From Candidatus Woesearchaeota archaeon (lineage in GTDB: Archaea > Nanobdellota > Nanobdellia > Woesearchaeales > UBA10216), in NCBI GenBank assembly GCA_016192915.1, contig JACPTF010000012.1:1-64000 (forward strand): a DNA stretch of 64,000 bases, given 5' to 3'. Positions within the stretch are counted from its first letter, which is position 1. Every line of letters begins with the position of its first letter. The notes under the pieces were generated by a model that was not told the DNA's origin, ran no database searches, and saw nothing but the letters and a program-made list of their open reading frames with translations. Shown piece after piece: positions 56,101 through 64,000 of this stretch. The translations under genes and the position numbers were made by a program.

Positions 56101-59100
56101 AATGAATCGAGAATTTTCGGCATATCTGCTGAAGACCCTGATGATGATGCCTTAACCTACACGTGGCTTTTTAACGGAACTGTTGTTTCAACCAGCCAAA
56201 ATTTCACTTTCACCCCTGAAGAAAAAGAAGTTAGTGAGTATAACGTCACTATCATCGTCAATGACGGAAAGTCGGAAACAGTTGTATCATTCATTCTGGC
56301 TGTCATTGAGGCGCCTGATTGCCAAGCCAATGCTGATGCCCGGCCATGCCAGCTCCAGCTGGGAGTTTGCAGCGGCAGCAATGAGAAATGCGACAGCAAG
56401 GGAAAATGGCCTGGCTGCACAGCCGCAACATACCTCAGCTACAGCGGCAAATACGAGGCAATTGAGAACAGCTGTGACGGGTTGGATAATGATTGTGACG
56501 GCTTGACTGACGAAGGCTTCGGCGACATGGACAGCGACAAAATTGCAGACTGCGTTGATGACGACAACGACAATGACGGAACAAAGGACGAAGAGGACGA
56601 CCTGATAGGCAAAGGTGACGACATAGAAATTAAGGGCGAAGACAAGAATATCAAAATCGAAATAAAGGAGGACAAGGATGACAAAGGCGATGATAAGGGC
56701 AGGAAGACAAAGACCGTCAGGATAAACAACAGCAACAAGCCGCTGCTGGAGTTCAGCTTCAACTTCAGCAAAGGCAACATAATGCTCAGGAACCTTTCGA
56801 TAGAAAAGCAGAAGAACGACAGTAAGGAGGGCTTCACGCTGGTCAGGGGGCTTGACCTCAAAGGCAAAAGGAAGCAGGTGTTCGTTGACCGCATCATTAA
56901 CAGCTCGAATGCTGTATGCATTAAAGACAAGGAAGTGGCTGCAGTGACAGAAGTCAGCAGCGGCTGCAACAACGATAACGAAACCCTGCTCCAGTGCGAC
57001 TTCCCAACCACAGGACCGCCTTATGGCAGGACAGGCTGGACGTGCGGCGGCTCTAACAATGAGCCTCCGAAGCCGCTTGACGAGTGCGAGCCCCTGTTCT
57101 GCCAGTACATCAAGGAAACAGCGCAGTATCAGGTTTACGGGCTGAAGCATTCTGCAGTGCTTGAGCAGTGCACCGACGCTGACTTGGACACTTACCTTCC
57201 AACAGGCTGTTCTGGTGGCTTGGACTGCAACGACAACAATCCTTCAATAAACCCTGCTGCTGTCGAAGTGTGCAACGGCGTTGATGACAACTGCAACGGG
57301 CAAGTTGATGAGAACAGGGCGTGCAACACAGCACCAATACTGCAAAGCATCGGCAACAGGACCGTTTCTGAAAAAGGAACGTTATCATTCGCAGTTGCAG
57401 CGACTGACAGCGAAGGCGATATCCTTACATACAACGCTACCAAGCTGCCTCAGGGCGCAAGCTTCAGCAACAGCACAGCAGCGTTCAGTTGGACTCCCAC
57501 GTTTGAACAATCGGGCGTATACGCAGTAACGTTCAACGTTTCAGACGGCTTAGCCTATGATTACGAAACCATAAACGTTACAGTTGCAAATGTCAACAGG
57601 GCACCGGTGTTCGAAACAGTTGGCAACAGGACTGCACTGGAGAACGCGCCGCTGAGCTTCACAGTAAGCGTAACAGATCCGGATGGTGACTCGCTGGCGC
57701 AGCTGTTCGTCAACGTGCCTGAAAGGCTCGCAAACGCACAATTCAGCTCTTCAACAAAGGAATTCAAATGGGCGCCAACCTTTGACGACAGCGGCACCTA
57801 CACAATCTGGTTCACCGCAAGCGACGGCCAGCTCTCAACCAACGAGTTCGTGAACATAACAGTGCTTAACGTCAACAGGCCCCCAAGGTTTGAAAACCTT
57901 ACCAACCAGACCGTTTTTGAAAACTCTACGCTACAATTTTTCGTGAACGCCACTGACCCCGACAACCAAGCACTGGAAGTCGTTGCGGTTGAGAGACCAG
58001 CTGGTTCTGCCTTTACAGGCAACGTGTTCAGCTGGAAGCCGACGTTTGACGACGCAGGCAGCCACAGCTACGAAACCATGTTTGAGTTAAGCGACGGGCA
58101 GGATTCGGTAAGATTCTCTGTCAACATCACGGTGCTCAACGTCAACAGGCTGCCAGTCATAAGCGGCGTGAGCGGCAACCTCACAGTTAACGAAACAGAA
58201 ACCGTTACTGCAACTATCAGCGCCACTGACGCTGATGGCGACTCACTGACTTACGCAGTCAACGATTCAAGGTTCTCCCAATCCTCTCCCGGGCGCTTTG
58301 AGTGGAGCACAGGCTTCAGCAGCGCAGGCACATACACGGTCCTTGCCACAGCCTCTGACGGCTCTGGAGCTGCGGAATTCGCTTTTGCAGCAGCTGTTAA
58401 AAACGTTAACAGGGCTCCGAGGTTTGAAAACGTCACAAACCAGACAGTGCTTGAGGATTCAACGCTGCGGTTCTTTGCCAACGCCACAGACCCTGACGGG
58501 GATTCGCTGCTGTTCAGGGTGGAAGTGCCTCCTCAAATGGCATCTGCCAAGTTTAGCAGCGGCATGATGGAATTCGAATGGTTGCCGAAATTTGATGACT
58601 CAGGCACGTATGCCGTGAAGTTCATCACAAACGACACCCAGTATTCCGCATCTGCACAAATTAACGTTACGGTTGTGAACGTCAACAGGGCCCCGGCAAT
58701 AATGCTGCTCTTGGTTGACCCGCCTGGGCTCGTCATGGGAGAGGGTGAGACAAAGGCATTCTCGGCTGATGTTTCGGACCCTGACAGCGACGACGTAACA
58801 GTTGAGTGGAAGGTCAACGGTGAAACCGTTTCAACAGAGCCGCAGCTTGAGTTCAAGCCAAAATACGACGACAGCGGCGAATATAAAATTGAGCTGCTAG
58901 TCAGCGACTACGCCTCAACAACCACCACAACCACAACTCTTACGGTGCAGGACACCCTGGACTGCGGCACAGGCCAGACAAAGCTGTGCCAGCTGCAGAA
59001 AGGGGTCTGTGCCAACTCTTTCGAAACCTGCGCAGATTCTGGCAAGTGGCTTGGCTGCGGCCCTGCCAATTACGGCAGCAGCTACGCCGGCCTTGCAAAA

Positions 59101-60489
59101 ACAAACTACATTGAAAAGTTCTGCTACGACTTTGAGAAGCCGAACACTAACGGCTGCAAGGCGTTCTGTGACGGCTTGGACAATGACTGTGATGGGGAAG
59201 TTGATGAAGGTAGGGTGTGCAACACCAAACCACAGCTTCAGCCGCTTGAGAACAAAACCGTTAAGGAAAACGAAACATTACAGTTCACACTCGCGGCTGC
59301 TGATGCTGAAAACGACGCGCTAACCTTCACCAGCCCTAACCTGCCATTCCTCTCATCGCTGAGCAGCAGCGGCGAGTTTACATGGACTCCAGGCTTCACC
59401 CAAGCTGGAAGCTACTTAATAAACTTCACAGTCGGCGATGACTTACAAAATGACTCGGAAAGCGTAAAAGTTACTGTAATTAACGTCAACAGGGCTCCTG
59501 AAGTGAAAATCGTTCTTGAGCCGGCAGGCGAGCAAGGGTACTACGTTAAGGAAGGCGAGTTCAAGATGCTAAAAGCAGAGGCTTACGACCCTGACGGCGA
59601 CTATTGGGACTTAAGTTACAAGTGGTGGTACCTTGGCAATGCTGACTGGTGGCAGCAGGGCAAGATGATGCTTGTTTCAACCTATAAGGTCCTTTACTTC
59701 TTCCCGAACTACACATACGGCGACGGTTACAACGTCTACAAGTTCATGCTTAACGTGAGCGACGGTAAAATTACTGTGAACGTGACAGTGGACCTTGTTG
59801 TGGTGAACACGCAGAGCTGCCAGTCCAACACGGTTGAGAAGGAGCCGTGCGGCTCAAGCGTTGGAGCGTGCAAGCAGGGCATGAAGAACAGGACATGCGG
59901 CTCAGACTTCAAATGGACAGAATGGACAGAATGCCTCGGAGAAGTGAAGCCGGCTCCAAAAGACGACTGCGGAACATGGGAAGACGAGGACTGTGACGGA
60001 GTTGTGAACAACGGCTGCACGGAAAGCCCTGACCTCGCAACAAGCTGGATGATCTGGAAGCTCTACGACACAAGCAGCGGTGAGATTTCGCTGTGGGCAA
60101 CCACCAACGCCTCCATCACAATGAGGCCCTACCTCGAAGGCGAAGTCCTGAACAAGGGCGACAGCGACAGCCCGCCAGCCCTCCTGGCATGGTACCTCAA
60201 CGGCAGGCTGATGGTGAGAACGGACCTTCCAAGAGTAAACGCCGGCAAAAAAGCCCCAGTCTTAGTATACATGCCTTACGCGCCCTACGAAGGCATGAAC
60301 AACGTAAGCCTCATCGTTGATGCTGACAAAAAAATCAAGGAGAAAAGCGAGAACAACAACCAGATAGACTTCCCCATAACTGTCACATACAACGAAACCC
60401 ACAAGCCTTGGGCGAAAATGTACGGTGAGGACTACTACAAGAGGTTTCCAACGCAGGAAGAATGCGAGAACCAGGGCAAGTGCTGGTAG
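50125..60489 (+). CDS. Giant (3454 aa) SpvB/TcdB-mid/YD-repeat (TcB-like) surface protein with two LamG-like domains, cadherin/Ig-like repeats, metal-binding and CARDB-like modules
   Basis: N-term LQGSYQTALWPGAATYSYGIDVPPGRNGLQPSLGVSYNS (SpvB); six FG-GAP-like DVNGDGLPDI repeats; YD repeats to ~54470; CDGLDNDCDGxxDEG motifs; ATGA overlap with upstream gene. Confidence 0.93.
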   Translation: MKKSVIFGLWLVYAIIISQIALATDQYRPYLHNPEVPENPGLKLQGSYQTALWPGAATYSYGIDVPPGRNGLQPSLGVSYNSHSTSQRPGIVGTAWTLSQNYIWRDVDYSFADASDDKFNLVLNGQSYELVYVPSEGRYHTKIESFLHITKVSGGSNDKGEYWIVKAKDGTAYRFGYNTDSELVSNLHNYVARWSLDLVTDTHGNEIYYSYSENPTPNDIGAVYPLKIEYNNEKARVVEFVLESSDRPDKWLVYEQGNKVREVRRIKEIVVKANGNLVRKYALSYTTIGTKSFLSSVTLVDSDGTSSMPPTTFEYNSVSKGWVEDSGWATPVDIPYRLKKDEGMRIVDFNRDGLVDIAYNNEKAWLNTGSGWVENSAWNAPHQIVDSNQYDTGMRFMELNGDGLTDIVRADGPTDADRDAWINTGEGWSYDAAWHLPTGAHPINEDDDNFDRGRRFVDLNGDGRDDILGNAGSYQSAWMNTGSGWTKVDGSWAPPPDAEFVDSLDNQEDQGVRIADVNGDGLPDLMRAEFYHKTWLNTGSGWVQDDVYAIPLQIDFVETTGGQDEGVRLADVNGDGLTDLLVGKGNEKAAWINTGSGWVQDENWNVPELAKFTESDGDNKGVRIADVNGDGLPDILKVSSERKTWLNKASKPYLLNVIKNEFGGKTSIDYTKSTLFDNTGSDDLSDLGFNMWIVERTVGDNGVAGAHNVLSKTDYSYLDGLYDYDDREFRGFNSVQEIQTGNSITAHWFHQDAALKGMEYRTEVLDSSSLPFKQADSGFTSTAKDGYNVVELSSEEQSLFDGSNIAPKVTLVEYSYDSYGNILSTNYFGEKDAAGDEKNELWQFVYNSDKWIVDKPLHYILTILGGPEGKSARQTFYRYDDLPYGSAPVKGDRTWEEQWLDGGTNPVVTYKYDDYGNLIEAKNARGFTTSYEFGMNDPTFTFAEKTVNPAGHAFLYSYDLGTGNLMSETDANGNMKSHSYDVFGRIKKDILPYDTEGYPTKEYTYFFDGTAPESVKVSQRENSGSAGTFDTHYFYDGFGKLAQLRSEAENSKHTVTNFYYDALGRLARRSNPYFDSIAAGYVLPKTDESNSSYAYDALSRVVRVENPDKTGKSIGFDHWKVTYLDERGNRKTFNVDAYDNIRRVTEYVGNNYYTTEYSYDLAGDLVQVEDAYSNQISYAYDTLGRKVRQEDPDLGAWEYSYDENGNIVAITDNSGKTVNLEYDDLDRVVEKKSGDDVVKFFYDDVKGTLTKTESSDVSVSYDYDKKLRKTRETTSIDGRQFVSEWAYDSADRVTKTRLPDSSEISYDYNSQGLVEGISGVLADVGYNPVNAPFVLSYGNGLITSYSYDPDNFRIHKISTGNKQELAYSYDALGNIVGISENAKGVTEAMVYDELNRLTSWGRGAGETKNQLDFEYDALGDIAKVSSESGGSSYNYGNSPRHSAAKIVAQAGEPEDPEKPSKITIISPVENLTVYEGNLITLNVVADYSGQGELSYSISSPKFSHDNNVFKWQTAEGDAGVYPVAVTASDGTVSDTSEINISVKDTVIGTGTGIFDDFNDGVINDSIWIQNGWDGGTLAESDGALHFETGSSNDRQVRTKSDLGKYGDFVITFRIKVDFVSPDKNQGFWLGNLAEGQPSESTGHRGYYWQFHGKTSGFNIGVMYDGKSKGLHDKYDSPKWEAGKWHSIKIERADKVSKFYFDSILVGMDDEYAYLLDELYWLNGRTWKDPREGEEAKISVDDFAVSAAGMQAPLPPAISIHDDFGDGIVNSSIWVQNGWSGGTLAESDGNLYFETGSSSDQQVRTLANIGAYDNFTLMLRMKIDYVSGDKNSGFWLGNLAEGEPGESTGHRGYYWQFHGKTSGFNIVAMHDDGGKGIHGKYDPPNWEQGKWHDLKVERAAGVMRFYFDGKLVGTDSTYAPLLNELYWNTGRTWKDPREGESASIYLDDFSVNISVKEIGTGIFDNFGVLDLDEPSTTYELIDLSKVSKIVMYDNESRIFGISAEDPDDDALTYTWLFNGTVVSTSQNFTFTPEEKEVSEYNVTIIVNDGKSETVVSFILAVIEAPDCQANADARPCQLQLGVCSGSNEKCDSKGKWPGCTAATYLSYSGKYEAIENSCDGLDNDCDGLTDEGFGDMDSDKIADCVDDDNDNDGTKDEEDDLIGKGDDIEIKGEDKNIKIEIKEDKDDKGDDKGRKTKTVRINNSNKPLLEFSFNFSKGNIMLRNLSIEKQKNDSKEGFTLVRGLDLKGKRKQVFVDRIINSSNAVCIKDKEVAAVTEVSSGCNNDNETLLQCDFPTTGPPYGRTGWTCGGSNNEPPKPLDECEPLFCQYIKETAQYQVYGLKHSAVLEQCTDADLDTYLPTGCSGGLDCNDNNPSINPAAVEVCNGVDDNCNGQVDENRACNTAPILQSIGNRTVSEKGTLSFAVAATDSEGDILTYNATKLPQGASFSNSTAAFSWTPTFEQSGVYAVTFNVSDGLAYDYETINVTVANVNRAPVFETVGNRTALENAPLSFTVSVTDPDGDSLAQLFVNVPERLANAQFSSSTKEFKWAPTFDDSGTYTIWFTASDGQLSTNEFVNITVLNVNRPPRFENLTNQTVFENSTLQFFVNATDPDNQALEVVAVERPAGSAFTGNVFSWKPTFDDAGSHSYETMFELSDGQDSVRFSVNITVLNVNRLPVISGVSGNLTVNETETVTATISATDADGDSLTYAVNDSRFSQSSPGRFEWSTGFSSAGTYTVLATASDGSGAAEFAFAAAVKNVNRAPRFENVTNQTVLEDSTLRFFANATDPDGDSLLFRVEVPPQMASAKFSSGMMEFEWLPKFDDSGTYAVKFITNDTQYSASAQINVTVVNVNRAPAIMLLLVDPPGLVMGEGETKAFSADVSDPDSDDVTVEWKVNGETVSTEPQLEFKPKYDDSGEYKIELLVSDYASTTTTTTTLTVQDTLDCGTGQTKLCQLQKGVCANSFETCADSGKWLGCGPANYGSSYAGLAKTNYIEKFCYDFEKPNTNGCKAFCDGLDNDCDGEVDEGRVCNTKPQLQPLENKTVKENETLQFTLAAADAENDALTFTSPNLPFLSSLSSSGEFTWTPGFTQAGSYLINFTVGDDLQNDSESVKVTVINVNRAPEVKIVLEPAGEQGYYVKEGEFKMLKAEAYDPDGDYWDLSYKWWYLGNADWWQQGKMMLVSTYKVLYFFPNYTYGDGYNVYKFMLNVSDGKITVNVTVDLVVVNTQSCQSNTVEKEPCGSSVGACKQGMKNRTCGSDFKWTEWTECLGEVKPAPKDDCGTWEDEDCDGVVNNGCTESPDLATSWMIWKLYDTSSGEISLWATTNASITMRPYLEGEVLNKGDSDSPPALLAWYLNGRLMVRTDLPRVNAGKKAPVLVYMPYAPYEGMNNVSLIVDADKKIKEKSENNNQIDFPITVTYNETHKPWAKMYGEDYYKRFPTQEECENQGKCW

Positions 60490-60490
60490 A

Positions 60491-60622
60491 ATGTCAGAAT
60501 TTTCCGAAACCTTAATAAAGTGGCAGCGGTTGCCGCTTTTGCACAATGATAACCCAGGAAAGGTCTTTGAGGAGGTCAAGCGGCGGCTTGAAAAAGCCGT
60601 CCAGGAAGAAGAGGCTTTATGA
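60491..60622 (+). CDS. Candidate 43-aa microprotein between giant gene and rps8e
   Basis: MSEFSETLIKWQRLPLLHNDNPGKVFEEVKRRLEKAVQEEEAL; overlaps rps8e start. Confidence 0.45.
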   Translation: MSEFSETLIKWQRLPLLHNDNPGKVFEEVKRRLEKAVQEEEAL

Positions 60623-60929
60623 TAAGGGCAGCCAACCTGTAAATACCAAGCTTGGCAGCAAGAGAAGTGCCCGAACGGTGAGGGTAACAGGAGGTAGCAT
60701 CAAGCAGAGGCTGTTTCAGGCAGCTGCGGTTAATGTTTACAATCCGGAAACGAAGAAGTATGCCGTTGCCAAAATTAAGACGGTCAGCAACAACCCTGCC
60801 AACCGTTATTTCACCAGGGCTAACATAATCACGAGGGGCGCAATTCTTGACACAGAGCTCGGCAAGGCAAAGGTTACTAACAGGCCTGGGCAGGACGGCG
60901 TGATAAACGCGGTAATGATAAAGCAGTGA
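60546..60929 (+). CDS. rps8e: Ribosomal protein S8e
   Basis: GSKRSARTVRVTGGSIKQRLFQAAAVNVYNPETKK...ITRGAILDTELGKAKVTNRPGQDGVINAVMI. Confidence 0.95.
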   Translation: MITQERSLRRSSGGLKKPSRKKRLYDKGSQPVNTKLGSKRSARTVRVTGGSIKQRLFQAAAVNVYNPETKKYAVAKIKTVSNNPANRYFTRANIITRGAILDTELGKAKVTNRPGQDGVINAVMIKQ

Positions 60930-60933
60930 TTTT

Positions 60934-61038
60934 TTCACTGGGTTTTATACCGCGCCCCTTTGGGCGAAATAATTTTCCCAGTGAAGGACCAAAGACCCAA
61001 CAAATTCATACCCCACTGCTTGTGGTGATTGGGTCTTT
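60934..61038. repeat. Two nested hairpins directly downstream of rps8e stop
   Basis: TTCACTGGG...CGCCCctttGGGCG...CCCAGTGAA and AAAGACCCAA...CCACtgcttGTGG...TTGGGTCTTT. Confidence 0.8.
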
Positions 61039-61092
61039 GATTTCTGCATTTTTTGCAAATTATTTAAAAGAAAGAAGCTATTCCTTGCCCTT

Positions 61093-61794
61093 ATGCAGCA
61101 GCGAATGGACCTTTTTGGGGCAGCCTTGCCGGAAGTGCTTAAGCACAGGCTTAACTACGGTTTGCAGCTATATTACGTAGGGCAGGTCACGGCAGGGCAG
61201 GTAGGGCACAGAAGCGGGCAAGGGAACGATTCTGACCCGCCCATCAATCCTGAAGAAGCGAAGCAGGCTCTCGGCCTAGTTGAAATTGTTTACCATGGGA
61301 TTCACAACCTTGACGTAAGCCCTGAAGTGCAGGTTCCTCACGAAATGCTTTTAGCCATGAATCCTTCACAAATATTCGGGCTTTACGCCGGCACGTGGCT
61401 TTTGAAGCTGGACGGGCACAAGTGGCGGGAAGCTGTCAACAGGCAAAACTTCTGGCAGGTTGTGGGCGCTGCCCGCAAGAGAGCAGCACAAACCCCCCTG
61501 CACAGCTACCTGCTCAGCAGGCTTGATGAGCTGTGCGGCAAGACTTACACAGCTGATGAGGACGGCAGCTTACCAGCAAGGCTTCAGCAGCTGCCGCAGC
61601 ATGTTGCAGTCGGGTTTATGCAGGCATTTGCCGCCCCGTTCCGGAGCCCGGATGAAAAGGCTGGCTATGCGCCTGTTAGCAAGCTGAGGACTGGGAATGT
61701 TACTCTTGACCAGGTTGTTTTCGGCCACTTTGCTGGCAAGTTTGCGGAAGGCGATAGGCAGTTGAGCATAGCTGGGCAGCAATCTAAAGCGTAA
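61093..61794 (+). CDS. Hypothetical protein
   Basis: ORF in coding-like context. Confidence 0.55.
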   Translation: MQQRMDLFGAALPEVLKHRLNYGLQLYYVGQVTAGQVGHRSGQGNDSDPPINPEEAKQALGLVEIVYHGIHNLDVSPEVQVPHEMLLAMNPSQIFGLYAGTWLLKLDGHKWREAVNRQNFWQVVGAARKRAAQTPLHSYLLSRLDELCGKTYTADEDGSLPARLQQLPQHVAVGFMQAFAAPFRSPDEKAGYAPVSKLRTGNVTLDQVVFGHFAGKFAEGDRQLSIAGQQSKA

Positions 61795-61827
61795 CCAATA
61801 AATAAGTAGCAACTTTTTCTTTGCCAC

Positions 61828-62565
61828 ATGGGTTGTAGTAACAAAATCGTTGGAGAGGTATATTCGCGACTGCATGGTTTCTTTGGAGAGCAGCACTGGT
61901 GGCCCACCACCACAGCCAACAGGGAGACCGAGGTCATAATCGGAGCTATTCTGGCCCAAAACACTTCTTGGAAGAACGTTGAAAAAGCCATTTCCGGTTT
62001 GGCTGCTGCCGGCATGGTTGATTTTAGGAAAATAGCAGCCGCAAAAAAGGGGAAAGTTGCCAAGCTCATACGTCCGTCAGGCTACTATAACCAAAAAGCA
62101 GAAAGGCTGCAGCTTTTTGCCAGGTACGTCTGCAGCAATTACGGCGGAAAAGTTGAACTGCTGCTGCAGAAAAACGCCGCCGGGTTAAGAAAGGAGCTGC
62201 TTGAGCTGAAGGGCATAGGCCCTGAAACTGCCGATTCGATACTGCTTTACGCAGCCAACAAAGATGCTTTTGTAATTGATGCTTACACGAAAAGAATATT
62301 CTCCAGAATCGGCGTTTGCAGCGGCAGCATCAGCTATGGTGATTTGCAGCAGTTAATTGCAAAAAGTTTGCCGCGCCCGATGCATACTGCTGAAGTTTTT
62401 AACCAGTACCATGCCCTTTTGGTTGGGCTTGGGAAGAATTTCTGCCTGAAGAAGAACCCGTTGTGCGGCAAATGCCCGCTCCTTAGCATGTGCGTGCATG
62501 GAATGTCAGCTGCCAAAACCCTAAAACAACAAGCTTTAAATAAGTCGCGCAGAGTTTTAGCTTGA
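61828..62565 (+). CDS. HhH-GPD DNA glycosylase with Fe-S motif (Nth/MagIII-like)
   Basis: LKGIGPETADSILLYA...FVIDAYTKRIFSR; C-x6-C-x2-C-x5-C (CLKKNPLCGKCPLLSMC). Confidence 0.9.
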   Translation: MGCSNKIVGEVYSRLHGFFGEQHWWPTTTANRETEVIIGAILAQNTSWKNVEKAISGLAAAGMVDFRKIAAAKKGKVAKLIRPSGYYNQKAERLQLFARYVCSNYGGKVELLLQKNAAGLRKELLELKGIGPETADSILLYAANKDAFVIDAYTKRIFSRIGVCSGSISYGDLQQLIAKSLPRPMHTAEVFNQYHALLVGLGKNFCLKKNPLCGKCPLLSMCVHGMSAAKTLKQQALNKSRRVLA

Positions 62566-62578
62566 AGGGAATGCGGGA

Positions 62579-63247
62579 ATGGTTGAAGCTTCTTTGCTTG
62601 CTATTGCAGCGGTAATCGTTGTTTCTGCAGTCATTACCTTCAAGGTTGCCAAGGGTGTTCTTCAGGCAATTCTTCTGGTCTCTGCTGTTGCTTCACTAGT
62701 GCTCGCAGTATCCGCCGGCTTTATTGTGAAGGACGCGCTGGACTTTAGCGGCAAGTTCCAGACTGAAAGCAACATGCTGCTTTTTGCAAACAGCGAAGGC
62801 ACAGCCCTTACTTCGGTATTTCTTATGAAGGATAAGAAATCAGAACCCTTGGCCGATGCAGACATTGCCAGGCTTAACCAGTTTTTCATTAAGAATGACT
62901 ACAAGTCGATGCTGGGTGACAGCTACAGGCTTCTGGTAATTAAGGAAGCTGCCTTGGCTGGTTCCCTTCCTGGGAAAAACCTTGGCAAACTGCCCGAATC
63001 TGGCAGCAGCGGAGAGAGGGCAGAAGCAGTTGTGGCCATATACTGGCAAAGAGTAAGCGATGACCCTCTTTTCCTGGTTACTGAGTATAAGAAAGGCAAC
63101 GTAATCATTTATCCTGAGACGCCTGTTTTCAAGGCTGTGAAAGTGCTGCCGCTTTCGCTTGTTAAGAAAGCAGCTGAAAGGATAGCTCAAAACGCCGGGC
63201 AGGCTGTGAACACAGTTGAGACAGGCGTTGCTGGGGCACTGAAATAG
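62579..63247 (+). CDS. Hypothetical membrane-anchored protein
   Basis: N-terminal hydrophobic segments; no recognised domain. Confidence 0.55.
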   Translation: MVEASLLAIAAVIVVSAVITFKVAKGVLQAILLVSAVASLVLAVSAGFIVKDALDFSGKFQTESNMLLFANSEGTALTSVFLMKDKKSEPLADADIARLNQFFIKNDYKSMLGDSYRLLVIKEAALAGSLPGKNLGKLPESGSSGERAEAVVAIYWQRVSDDPLFLVTEYKKGNVIIYPETPVFKAVKVLPLSLVKKAAERIAQNAGQAVNTVETGVAGALK

Positions 63248-63320
63248 CAAATGATTAAAATAGCAAATGATTAATATAGTGGCAAGTTTTAGCGGTGCGC
63301 AAAAGAGGTGTGATCTGGCT

Positions 63321-64000
63321 TTGAAACTGCCTTTAATAGTGGCCGCAGCGGTTTTTGCAGCGGTTTTGTCAGGAATTGTAAGTGTTTCAGCTCTTACAAC
63401 CTCTGTGAACGCTCAGGTTTTGTCTGGGGAGGCAATAACTGTTGGTGACCAGTCATTCACTATTTACATAAGCCCGGGAACAAACCAAATAGCCGCCGAT
63501 TACGGCAAAGGCAGCCTGTTTGTTAAGAATAACAGCTGTGAATCCTCTGCAGCTGCCCGGGTTTGCCTTGACAACATAGAGTACAATATTAAGGGAAGGC
63601 TTTACAAGGCACGGGTGCATGGCATATCCCTTGCTCCCGTACTTTCGATAACCCGCGAGGTTTCGAAGACAGAATTTCTCACTGGCGAAGGAGTTACCTT
63701 TTCTGTTACGCTTACTAACAAGGGCGGCCTGGCAAGAAATATGACGTATGAGGATACTTTTCCGAAAGAGTTTGAGATTACGTCAGTAGAGGGCTTGCTT
63801 TTGCAGCCCGACCGTGCTGTGTGGAAGGGAAAGCTTGCTGAAGACGAGTCTGCAAGCTTCACCTACACGGCCAAGGCAAAGAGCGAGTTTGACGGCTCTC
63901 TGGTTCCTTCACTGTCGTACTCAGATGGGTTAAGGATGAGAACAGTTTACGGCACAAGGATTGCATTGAAAGTTACCCCTCCGGTTATTCTCTCAACCCT
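63321..64000 (+). CDS. Partial CDS: secreted DUF11/CARDB-like surface protein (TTG start, runs off right edge)
   Basis: LKLPLIVAAAVFAAVLSGIVSVSALTTSVNAQ... then GEGVTFSVTLTNKGGLARNMTYEDTFPKEFEI; agaggtg upstream; open to window end so missing from ORF track. Confidence 0.75.
   Translation, partial: MKLPLIVAAAVFAAVLSGIVSVSALTTSVNAQVLSGEAITVGDQSFTIYISPGTNQIAADYGKGSLFVKNNSCESSAAARVCLDNIEYNIKGRLYKARVHGISLAPVLSITREVSKTEFLTGEGVTFSVTLTNKGGLARNMTYEDTFPKEFEITSVEGLLLQPDRAVWKGKLAEDESASFTYTAKAKSEFDGSLVPSLSYSDGLRMRTVYGTRIALKVTPPVILST

Noticed and set aside
35359-60489. Island as a provirus or transposon
   Set aside because: No integrase, transposase, terminase or capsid-like genes and no flanking direct repeats recognised
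60926-61180. 84-aa ORF after rps8e
   Set aside because: It covers nested inverted repeats and has no coding-like features
1-64000. CRISPR array or Cas genes
   Set aside because: No regularly spaced repeats of CRISPR size and no Cas-like proteins; repeats seen are domain repeats or hairpins

Overview
This window is archaeal. It carries TFB, EF-2, Lsm, and ribosomal proteins L1, L10/P0, L12/P1, L7Ae, S28e, L24e, S7, L37e and S8e. The lineage may be DPANN-like, but that is inferred and not established here. The left ~35 kb is a translation/nucleotide-metabolism backbone with unusual passengers: a full-length RelA/SpoT, a KAS-II + SDR pair, a permease-methyltransferase fusion, a methyltransferase-kinase fusion, and a double-length ThyX-like protein. 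From ~35.3 to 60.5 kb there is a surface/secreted island. It holds a Cys-rich protein with nuclease-like and HELAH motifs, a subtilase, and an Rhs/SpvB (TcB/TcC-like) pair whose YD-repeat chain appears split between two genes in permuted order. Other main observations are: (i) a tRNA-Leu(CAA) with a ~121-nt multi-hairpin insertion in the T-loop, sharing a near-identical module with hairpin clusters just downstream of protein-gene stop codons; (ii) several nested-palindrome elements; (iii) a TumE-like toxin-antitoxin pair flanked by a 60-bp duplication of the dcd 3' end that differs only at synonymous sites. No CRISPR array, rRNA or transposase was seen. All homology calls come from reading motifs by eye; no database search was run.
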